In this document: positions 39,499-45,562 of the stretch, piece after piece | Position numbering within the stretch: the stretch's first letter is position 1 | Layout of the letters: each line of letters begins with the position of its first letter | Source: Betaproteobacteria bacterium RIFCSPLOWO2_12_FULL_64_23 | GTDB lineage: Bacteria > Pseudomonadota > Gammaproteobacteria > Burkholderiales > SG8-39 | Direction of reading: 5' to 3' | Assembly (NCBI GenBank): GCA_001770575.1 | Contig: MERK01000033.1 | Span: 1-45,562, forward strand | Length of the DNA stretch: 45,562 nt | Notes under the pieces: generated by a model | The model's input: only the letters and a program-made list of their open reading frames with translations | Told to the model about the DNA's origin: nothing | The model's database searches: none | Made by a program: the position numbers and the translations under genes

Positions 39499-39544
39499 TG
39501 GCAATTAACGGCCAAGGGAAAAATACATGGCAATTAACCGCCAA
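39499..39544. promoter_or_regulatory. Tandem operator-like repeats with internal dyads
   Basis: TGGCAATTAACGGCCAA at 39499-39515 and TGGCAATTAACCGCCAA at 39528-39544 differ at one base and are spaced 29 bases apart. Each contains the dyad TGGC-N8-GCCA with a conserved AATTAAC centre. They sit just upstream of the RcnB-like gene, in the shared region with the MipA-like gene. Two helical-phase-like copies suggest binding of a dimeric regulator. Confidence 0.5.
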
Positions 39545-39725
39545 AAATAAAATATAGCCTTTCGTGGATTGCAGGTCTGTGCGTCAGCGCACATTTATTG
39601 CGCGCAAGCAGCGAGGTCCTTGCCCATTGCGTTTCAGGCCGGGCCGGGGCCAATGTTCGCTACCGTACCGACTGCGTTCGGTGCCCCGGATAGACTTCAG
39701 CGAACCCCGTTTATCTGGATAGCCC

Positions 39726-41123
39726 ATGATCCGCGATCGAATTGTGCAGCATCTTGCCCGGGCATGGCGCTTCCTGCTGCTTGCGGCCGCCTTTCCCCTG
39801 GCCGCGGCGGCGCAGACCGCTCCATTGGGCGATTTGCTGGTGGCGCCCGGGAGCGCCGGTCTGGGCGCGATGATCCGCAGCGAGCGCTCTGCGTACAAGG
39901 GCGTAGGCTACAGCCAGGATCTGGTTCCGCTCTATTTGTACGAAGGGAAACGCTTCTTTTTGCACCCGACGCGCGCCGGCCTGAAGCTCTCCGAGGAGGG
40001 CAGGCACCGTGTCGACCTGTTCCTCGATTTCCGCTTCGAAGGTTTTCCGGTTGGACCCACCCCAGGTAGCCTGGCCGGCATGCAGACGCGCGAATCAAGC
40101 ACCGACCTCGGCGTGTCCTACGCTTATCGGGCAGCCTGGGGCAATCTCAAAGCCGAGTTCTTGCGCGACGCGCTGAATGTGAACCATGGCGAGGAACTAC
40201 GCTTCGGCTACAGCTACGACTGGAACAGCGGCCGCTGGCACCTGCGTCCGGCCATCACCCTGATGCAGCGCAGCGCCAAACTCAACAATTACTACTACGG
40301 CGTGCGCCCCGGGGAGGCGACGGCGAACCGGCCGCAATACATGCCCGGCGCCGGCACCGACGCCTGGCTCGGCCTGTACGGGTACTACGATCTCAGCCGG
40401 GGCTGGCGGCTGCTCGGCGGCCTGGGCACAACGCTGTCCGATAGCCGCGTGCGCACGAGTCCTATCGTCCGCGACGGTAGCCGGCCGACCCTGTTTCTCG
40501 GCGCCGCCTACGATTTCGGCAGCTATCACCGTGCATTATTCGAGGCGCCCGAGCCCCTGATCGTAAAGCTGGTGTACGGCAAATCCACCGACTGCAATCT
40601 GATCAACACGATGACGCTGCGCTGCGCATCCGTCACCACGGCGGACAATACGCGCATCGCGGGATTCGAACTGGGCAAGCCCTTCATCACGCGCGTGCAC
40701 GGCTGGCCGCTGGATTTCGTCGGCTATGTCAGCCTGCTGCAGCACGACGAGCGTGGCCTGCAGGACAATTCCTTGCAGCTCAATGCGTACATGAAAGCCT
40801 ACTACTATGGTTTTCCCTGGAGCGAGAGGGTCAGGACACGGCTCGGTTTCGGGGTGGGGGTTTCGTACGCCCAGCGCGTGCCCTTCGTAGAGACGCGCGA
40901 CCTGGTCGGGCGCGGGGAGAACACGTCCCGGGTGCTCAACTACCTGGACCCGACGATCGACGTCAGCGTCGGCGATCTGACCGGCGCCCGCTCGCTGAAG
41001 GAGACGTACTGGGGATTCGGCGTGTCGCACCGCTCCGGCGCATTCGGCGCGTCGCGGCTGCTCGGCAATGTCAACGGCGGTTCCAACTACATATACACCT
41101 ACGTCGAGTGGAAAATGCAGTAG
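39726..41123 (+). CDS. MipA/OmpV-like outer-membrane barrel with PagL-like C-terminus
   Basis: A 465-residue protein. RFLLLAAAFPLAAAAQT is the signal segment. Residues about 35-265 resemble the MipA/OmpV family: LYLYEGKRFFLHPTRAGLKL, DLGVSYAYRAAWGNLKAEFL, ELRFGYSYDWNSGRWHLRPA and GGLGTTLSDSRV. The C-terminal half has more barrel-like strands and ends with FGVSHRSGAFGASRLLGNVN and YIYTYVEWKMQ. The His435-x-Ser437 pair is like the catalytic H-x-S of PagL lipid A deacylases, with Glu461 further on. It may be a two-part outer-membrane protein with lipid A or phospholipid hydrolase activity, which is unproven. Confidence 0.75.
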   Translation: MIRDRIVQHLARAWRFLLLAAAFPLAAAAQTAPLGDLLVAPGSAGLGAMIRSERSAYKGVGYSQDLVPLYLYEGKRFFLHPTRAGLKLSEEGRHRVDLFLDFRFEGFPVGPTPGSLAGMQTRESSTDLGVSYAYRAAWGNLKAEFLRDALNVNHGEELRFGYSYDWNSGRWHLRPAITLMQRSAKLNNYYYGVRPGEATANRPQYMPGAGTDAWLGLYGYYDLSRGWRLLGGLGTTLSDSRVRTSPIVRDGSRPTLFLGAAYDFGSYHRALFEAPEPLIVKLVYGKSTDCNLINTMTLRCASVTTADNTRIAGFELGKPFITRVHGWPLDFVGYVSLLQHDERGLQDNSLQLNAYMKAYYYGFPWSERVRTRLGFGVGVSYAQRVPFVETRDLVGRGENTSRVLNYLDPTIDVSVGDLTGARSLKETYWGFGVSHRSGAFGASRLLGNVNGGSNYIYTYVEWKMQ

Positions 41124-41180
41124 TCCGGCAGGCGGCATTCCGGCCAGGCTGCGCGAAACGATACGGCCAGGGCGAGTGAA

Positions 41181-42029
41181 TCAGGCGGCGCCTGCGGGGA
41201 CTGTCGAAAACAGGCGTCCGGTCACTTCCACGCCGATGCCGCGGTAGCCGATGAAGCGGGCGGAGCGGTCGAATATCGGTTCGCCGCTGGCCCGGAAATA
41301 CTGATGGGAGCCATCGGGATTGGTGCGGCTGAAGGGGAAATCGAGGAACGGGCGCCTCGCCTTGATGTTCGCTTCGAGTTCGGCGCGCTCCGCCTCGTTC
41401 CAGCCAGAGCCGTGCAGCACACTCGCTTCGTCCATCGATGCGCCCACTTGGATGCCGAGCATATCGAGAATCGGGCCGGACACCTTGGTGACGCGCTGGT
41501 GTTCGTCCGATTCCCAGTACCAGTCGGATGAGAGTTCCGTCAGGGCGCGAAAGCGTGCTTCGCTGATCCGCAGTGCGGCCGTGCGTTCCTGCACCGTCTG
41601 CTCCAGCACCTTGTTGTAATTGTCGAGCCTGCGGTGCAGCAGGCGTACTTCCAGCATATTGTGAATGCGCGTCTTGACCTCGATCAGATCGAAAGGCTTG
41701 CTGACGAAATCCTTGGCGCCGGCCTGCAACGCCTGCAGCTTGTGCGCCGGCTGGGCGGTGATCACGAGCACCGGAATGTAGCTCTCGGTCTCGATCGCCT
41801 TGAGGTTTTCCATGACCTGGAATCCGTCCAGGCCGGGCATCTGCACATCGAGCAGAATCAGGTCATAGTGGTTTTCGCGATGCAGCGCCGCGACGGCATG
41901 CGGATCCATCGTTGAGCTGACGCGGGTATAACCGGCTTCTCGCAGAATATCCTCGAGCAGCAGGACATTGGCTTCCTGATCGTCGACGATCAGCACGTTC
42001 GCGTTCAGGATTTCAGTTGCGGTAATCAT
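41181..42029 (-). CDS. Response regulator with C-terminal PAS domain
   Basis: A 282-residue cytoplasmic protein. The receiver domain is residues 8-125 with Asp16/Asp17 (LIVDDQEAN), phosphoacceptor Asp61 (LILLDVQMPGLDGF) and Lys111 (KDFVSKPFD). A coiled-coil linker (LEQTVQERTAALRISEARF) leads to a PAS domain at about 160-280 (DWYWESDEHQRVTKVSGPIL). There is no DNA-binding or enzymatic output domain, so it probably acts by protein contact, perhaps as a phosphoryl acceptor or sensor adaptor for the kinase. The ATG at 42029 lies four bases after the kinase stop and follows AAAGGA. Confidence 0.88.
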   Translation of the reverse strand: MITATEILNANVLIVDDQEANVLLLEDILREAGYTRVSSTMDPHAVAALHRENHYDLILLDVQMPGLDGFQVMENLKAIETESYIPVLVITAQPAHKLQALQAGAKDFVSKPFDLIEVKTRIHNMLEVRLLHRRLDNYNKVLEQTVQERTAALRISEARFRALTELSSDWYWESDEHQRVTKVSGPILDMLGIQVGASMDEASVLHGSGWNEAERAELEANIKARRPFLDFPFSRTNPDGSHQYFRASGEPIFDRSARFIGYRGIGVEVTGRLFSTVPAGAA

Positions 42030-42033
42030 TGAA

Positions 42034-44112
42034 TCAGTCCTTTTTGACTTCATTTCCCGCGAGCGCCGCCGAGAATTCCAGCGCAGCGCCCAAGGCATCC
42101 ATGAACTCGTTGACCACGATGGGTTTGGTGAGATAGCGGAAGAATCCCGCTTCCAGGCCTTTCTTTATGTCGTTCGGCATTGCGTTTGCGCTGATCGCCA
42201 CGATCGGGATATGCGCCGTAGCCGGATCCGCGCGCAGGATTGTCATGGCTTCGATGCCGCTGATGCCGGGCAGATTGATGTCCATCAGGATCACCGCGGG
42301 CATGAATTCGCGCGCCAACGCAATGCCCAGATTGCCGTCGCCGGCACTCAGCATGCGCAGATCGGGGCGGCGCGTGATCAAATCCTCGACCAGCTCCAGA
42401 TTGGCCGGATTATCTTCGACATAAAGCAGCATGCGCGGGGTCGCCCCTGTCGTTGCCGAGGGCCGGTACGACGAGGCGGATGCGGCCTTTTTGGCGTCGA
42501 ACTGCTGTCGATCGCACAGGCTCAATTCGAACCAGAATACGGTACCCGCGCCTTCTGTGCTATCGATGCCGATAATGCCGCCCATCAACTCGACCAGGCG
42601 CTTGGTCATCACCAGGCCGATGCCGGTGCCTTCCTCGACGCTGGCCTCTTTCCCGAGGCGGTTGAATGGCTGGAACAATAGCGCAATCTTTTCCGGGGAA
42701 AGCCCCTCGCCGGTGTCCCTGATGCTGATGCGCAGCGAGTTCGGTGGACTCGCCGTGAACTCCACGACAACGCTGCCCTCGGGTCTGTTGTATTTGATCG
42801 CATTGAAAAGCAGATTGATCAAAACCTGCTTCAGCCTGGTTCTGTCGGCAAGGACGACACAAGGGGCATCCAAGTGCGGAAATGCCATGCCGATGCCGCG
42901 TTTTTGCGCCTGCGGCTCAACCATTGCCTGGCATTCGAGCATGAGTTCGTTCAGCGAGACGGGTTCCAGCGACAGCGACAACTTGCCGGATTCGATCTGC
43001 GCAAGATCGAGGATTTCGTTGATCAGCTCCAGCAGGTACCATCCGGCCTTGAGAATCTGGTCCAGGCGCCGCTTCTGCGATGGCGTCGGCAGCGGAGAAC
43101 CGGATTCCAGGGCTTGCGCAAAACCGAGAACGGCGTTGAGCGGGGTACGCAGCTCGTGGCTCATGCTGGACAGGAATTCCGATTTCGCCAAGTTGGCTTT
43201 ATCCGCCACAGACCTGGCGCTCTCCAGCTCGGCGTTCCTTTCCTGCAGCATCTGATACAGGTGTTCGCGTTCGGTGATGTCGCGCGCGGCGGCGAACACG
43301 CCCTGCAACTTCCTGTCCCGGTCGTAGAAGGTCATCGCATTGTAGGACACCATGGTTTCGGTGCCGTCCCTGGCGCGCGCGGTAAGCTCATAGCCTGTGA
43401 CCTTTTTTTTCTCCAGCACCAGTTTGATGCCCGCCTCGGCCCGCTCCGGATCGGTGAAATAATTCTTGAACGGCGCGCCGATCAGTTCGTCGCGGGTGCA
43501 ACCGGTGAGCGCCTCCATCTGCTTGTTGACGTCGGTGATGATCCCAGACGGATCCGTAGTCATGATCGCGTCGATGTTGGATTCGATCAGCGAGCGCGTG
43601 TAAAACTGCTGGTCGCGCAGGCGCTGGTCGAGTTTCTTCTGTTGCGCTTCGACCTCCTTGCGCGCGGTGTTGTCGGTGCCGATCAATAGATAGCCGATGA
43701 TTCCACCCTGAGCGTCGCGCAGCGCCGTGACCGACACCACGGCCGGAAAGCGGCTGCCATCCTTGCGGATGTAGGTCAGTTCATAGATGTCTTCGATGCC
43801 GCGCGAGGCCTTGAACACCAAGGCCTCGAAGCCCGGGGTGATCGCGGTGCCGAGTTCTGCGCTAAGCGCTTTCGCACGCGCGATCACTTCCTGCGGATCG
43901 GAGATGTCGGCCGGGGTGATCTTGTTCATCACGTCGGCGGCGGCGTAGCCCAGCATGCGCTCGGCGCCGACATTGAAGATCTGAATCACGCCCTTCGCGT
44001 CGGTAGCGATACTGGAAAAGTTGGCGCTGTTGAAAATTGCGCTCTGCAGAGCGCCCGTTCTGAGCAGCGACTCCTCGCGTTGGCGTTCGAGCGGGATTTT
44101 GGCGGTGTTCAT
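42034..44112 (-). CDS. Hybrid sensor histidine kinase (PAS-PAS-HisKA-HATPase-REC)
   Basis: A 692-residue protein without obvious membrane segments. Two PAS domains (about 25-150 and 170-285), then HisKA with His319 (SMSHELRTPLNAVLGFAQ), HATPase at about 425-535 (INLLFNAIKYN, DTGEGLSP, GTGIGLVMTKRLVELMGG) and a receiver with Asp611 (VILMDINLPGISG) and Lys663. It should autophosphorylate and pass phosphate to its own receiver and to the downstream regulator. The ATG at 44112 overlaps the stop of the Crp gene in an ATGA arrangement, so translation is coupled. Confidence 0.92.
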   Translation of the reverse strand: MNTAKIPLERQREESLLRTGALQSAIFNSANFSSIATDAKGVIQIFNVGAERMLGYAAADVMNKITPADISDPQEVIARAKALSAELGTAITPGFEALVFKASRGIEDIYELTYIRKDGSRFPAVVSVTALRDAQGGIIGYLLIGTDNTARKEVEAQQKKLDQRLRDQQFYTRSLIESNIDAIMTTDPSGIITDVNKQMEALTGCTRDELIGAPFKNYFTDPERAEAGIKLVLEKKKVTGYELTARARDGTETMVSYNAMTFYDRDRKLQGVFAAARDITEREHLYQMLQERNAELESARSVADKANLAKSEFLSSMSHELRTPLNAVLGFAQALESGSPLPTPSQKRRLDQILKAGWYLLELINEILDLAQIESGKLSLSLEPVSLNELMLECQAMVEPQAQKRGIGMAFPHLDAPCVVLADRTRLKQVLINLLFNAIKYNRPEGSVVVEFTASPPNSLRISIRDTGEGLSPEKIALLFQPFNRLGKEASVEEGTGIGLVMTKRLVELMGGIIGIDSTEGAGTVFWFELSLCDRQQFDAKKAASASSYRPSATTGATPRMLLYVEDNPANLELVEDLITRRPDLRMLSAGDGNLGIALAREFMPAVILMDINLPGISGIEAMTILRADPATAHIPIVAISANAMPNDIKKGLEAGFFRYLTKPIVVNEFMDALGAALEFSAALAGNEVKKD

Positions 44113-44906
44113 TTGAGACCGCCTGCCTGGTAGGGCGCCCGGGCGGGCACATCCTGCTGCGCAGTTCGAGCTTGGGCAGTGTCCTGTCGCTGGAGGGCGG
44201 CGTCCGGTAGCAGCCGAGCAAATTCTTTCTTTACGACTGCGTAGCACTCGCACACCTGGGACTCCAGGCCTGCGCGGTCGAGCACGGTAATGTGCCCGCG
44301 GCGGTAGCGGATAACGCCTTCCTCCTGCAGCTTGCCGGCAGCTTCGGTGACGCCTTCGCGGCGCACGCCGAGCATGCTGGCGACCAGCTCCTGCGTCATG
44401 ACCAGTTCATTTGTTGGCATGCGATCCAGGGTGAGCAACAGCCAGCGGCACAGCTGCTGCACCAGGGAATGGTGCCGGTTGCACGCGGCTGTCTGCGACA
44501 TCTGCGTGATCAGCGCCTGGGTATAGCGCAGCAGGAGGTGTTGCATCGCTTCGGCGCGCTTGAATTCCTGTGCCATCAGCTGCGCTTTCAGCCGGTAGCC
44601 TTGTCCTCCGGTTTGAACCACTGCGCGGCTGGGTGTCGTATTGCCGCCCATGAACAGCGAAATGCCAAGCATGCCTTCGTTGCCCACGCCGGCAATTTCG
44701 GAGGACGAGCCGTTCTCCATGACGTAGTGCAGGGACAGGATCGCCGTCGTCGGAAAATAAACGTGCTGCAGCAGACCGCCGGACTCGTACAGCACATCGC
44801 CGAGGCGCATTTCGACCGGCTCCAGATGCGGAGCGAGGCGTTCGAATTCCGCCGTGGGCAGGGCGGCTAGCAGATGATTCTGATTAGGGCTTTGAAGGGT
44901 GGGCAT
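44109..44906 (-). CDS. Crp/Fnr family transcriptional regulator
   Basis: A 265-residue regulator with a cNMP-type sensing domain (GDVLYESGGLLQHVYFPTTA, then GVGNEGMLGISLFMGGN), a helical dimer region with CNRHHSLVQQLCRWLLLTLD, and a helix-turn-helix in MTQELVASMLGVRREGVTEA. It has no CxxC or FNR cluster cysteines. This lineage is common in betaproteobacteria upstream of two-component genes. The ATG at 44906 was chosen over the frame from 45131 because the conserved domain begins there. Its last bases overlap the kinase start. It may sense a light, redox or stress cue together with the kinase (inference). Confidence 0.9.
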   Translation of the reverse strand: MPTLQSPNQNHLLAALPTAEFERLAPHLEPVEMRLGDVLYESGGLLQHVYFPTTAILSLHYVMENGSSSEIAGVGNEGMLGISLFMGGNTTPSRAVVQTGGQGYRLKAQLMAQEFKRAEAMQHLLLRYTQALITQMSQTAACNRHHSLVQQLCRWLLLTLDRMPTNELVMTQELVASMLGVRREGVTEAAGKLQEEGVIRYRRGHITVLDRAGLESQVCECYAVVKKEFARLLPDAALQRQDTAQARTAQQDVPARAPYQAGGLK

Positions 44907-45116
44907 TGGCGGGTTACCGCATCGCGTCCAGGGTCGAACCTGCCAGCGGGTCGGCCGGGGTGAAAGGCAAGAGCGCTGCCCCATGCCGCGAAGGTTAGCA
45001 CGAAGGCGTGCCCGCGTATGTGCGCTAGGCAACATAAGCCGGATTTCGCCGGATATCGACGGCCATCCGGTCCTTTCGGCGAGGGCATGTGTATCCCGGC
45101 GCACAGACCCCCGGTC

Positions 45117-45137
45117 CGGTAACTCCGACAATTACCG
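45117..45137 (+). promoter_or_regulatory. Inverted repeat upstream of the CsbD-like gene
   Basis: CGGTAA at 45117-45122 and TTACCG at 45132-45137 around a nine-base centre, in the 297-base gap between the Crp gene and the CsbD-like gene. That gap holds no gene. The dyad could be a regulator site for either gene. Confidence 0.35.
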
Positions 45138-45203
45138 TACGGGATGCGTGATGTCGGCGCATTTGCCGAGCGCACACCCAACAATGCGGAGAGGGACACG
45201 AAC

Positions 45204-45437
45204 ATGAACCGGGATCTGGTCGAAGGCAACTTGAAGCAGTTCAGCGGCATCCTGCGGGAACAGTGGGGCAGGCTACTCGGCGACGAAGCGGGCGCGGCGG
45301 CCGGAAGGCGCGACCAGCTTGCGGGCAGCATGCAGGTGCGACATGCGATTGCGCAAGTGGAAGCCTCGCGCCAGTTTAGGGATTTCCTCGATCGCAATCG
45401 CGACTGGGATATTTCCGGGCGCCGTTCCCGTCTCTAA
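45204..45437 (+). CDS. CsbD-like stress protein
   Basis: A 77-residue hydrophilic protein. MNRDLVEGNLKQFSGILREQ resembles the opening of CsbD/YjbJ proteins (N, K and G-rich, with GxxKQ), and WGRLLGDEAGAAAGRRDQLA continues that pattern. CsbD-like proteins accumulate in stress; their action is unknown. The ATG at 45204 follows GAGAGGGA; the frame from 45144 adds residues without a ribosome binding site. It is transcribed away from the Crp-kinase operon and may be one of its targets. Confidence 0.75.
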   Translation: MNRDLVEGNLKQFSGILREQWGRLLGDEAGAAAGRRDQLAGSMQVRHAIAQVEASRQFRDFLDRNRDWDISGRRSRL

Positions 45438-45539
45438 GGGCTCGAACGGCCGTTGCAATGCAAGTCTTGCAATGTGCTGAGCCAAAGGGGTCAGCAGGGA
45501 AGGCATTTCCTCATTCTCAAACACATTGAAGGAACTATC

Positions 45540-45562
45540 GTGAACCTACTTAGGAAAACACT
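45540..45562 (+). CDS. Possible start of the next gene (partial)
   Basis: GTG at 45540 after GAAGGA opens a frame reading VNLLRKT before the window ends. The spacing of the site fits a start codon, but too little is visible to name a product. Confidence 0.3.

Noticed and set aside
45273-45524. An 83-codon minus-strand frame over the CsbD-like gene
   Set aside because: Antisense to the better-supported CsbD-like frame and without domain features.

Overview
The window looks like chromosomal DNA of a high-GC betaproteobacterium, probably Burkholderiales or a close relative. This rests on the abundance of Bug/TctC-type solute receptors, an OmpA with the typical betaproteobacterial N-terminus, many CaiB/BaiF-family proteins and the general codon usage. 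No rRNA, tRNA or CRISPR array was seen.

Positions 1-27,650 hold a large CoA-thioester catabolic and uptake cluster. A minus-strand operon reads from 7556 down to the left edge: acyl-CoA dehydrogenase, dienoyl-CoA-reductase-like SDR, PaaG-like crotonase, Bug receptor, a 737-residue tandem acyl-CoA dehydrogenase fusion, a CaiB/BaiF CoA-transferase and a partial TctB membrane protein. It diverges from a plus-strand unit (atypical crotonase, a wrecked racemase gene, Bug receptor, intact alpha-methylacyl-CoA racemase) through two overlapping, face-to-face sigma70-like promoters at 7595-7648. Next come a TetR regulator and an acyl-CoA ligase on the minus strand. A long plus-strand run at 13,530-23,372 follows (SnoaL-like, acyl-CoA dehydrogenase, four SDRs, two quinone-oxidoreductase-like MDRs, a cyclase-family hydrolase, a CaiB/BaiF transferase). 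A second unit has a ligase and two Bug receptors. Near-identical promoter/operator boxes precede the 13.5 kb and 23.5 kb units, suggesting a TetR-controlled regulon. Together the genes would import a carboxylate, activate it with ligase or CoA-transferase, fix its 2-methyl stereochemistry and oxidise it by a beta-oxidation-like route. The substrate cannot be read from the sequence; branched, isoprenoid or alicyclic acids are plausible.

Positions 27,725-29,201 are an insertion sequence with a DDE/rve transposase and two copies of its terminal repeat at each end. To its right lie a NUDT19-type Nudix hydrolase, an MFS transporter, a terminator inside a small MITE-like repeat, a VapBC-type toxin-antitoxin pair, two hotdog thioesterases, an orphan MlaC, an SDR and a tandem REP-like repeat.

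Positions 35,600-41,200 encode envelope proteins: OmpA, an entericidin-like lipoprotein, a glycine-zipper protein, an RcnB-like protein and a MipA/OmpV protein with a PagL-like C-terminus. Between them is a junction where an AsmA gene and an outer-membrane barrel gene have both lost their 5' halves. The right end has a translationally coupled Crp-family regulator, hybrid histidine kinase and response-regulator/PAS operon, then a CsbD-like stress protein.
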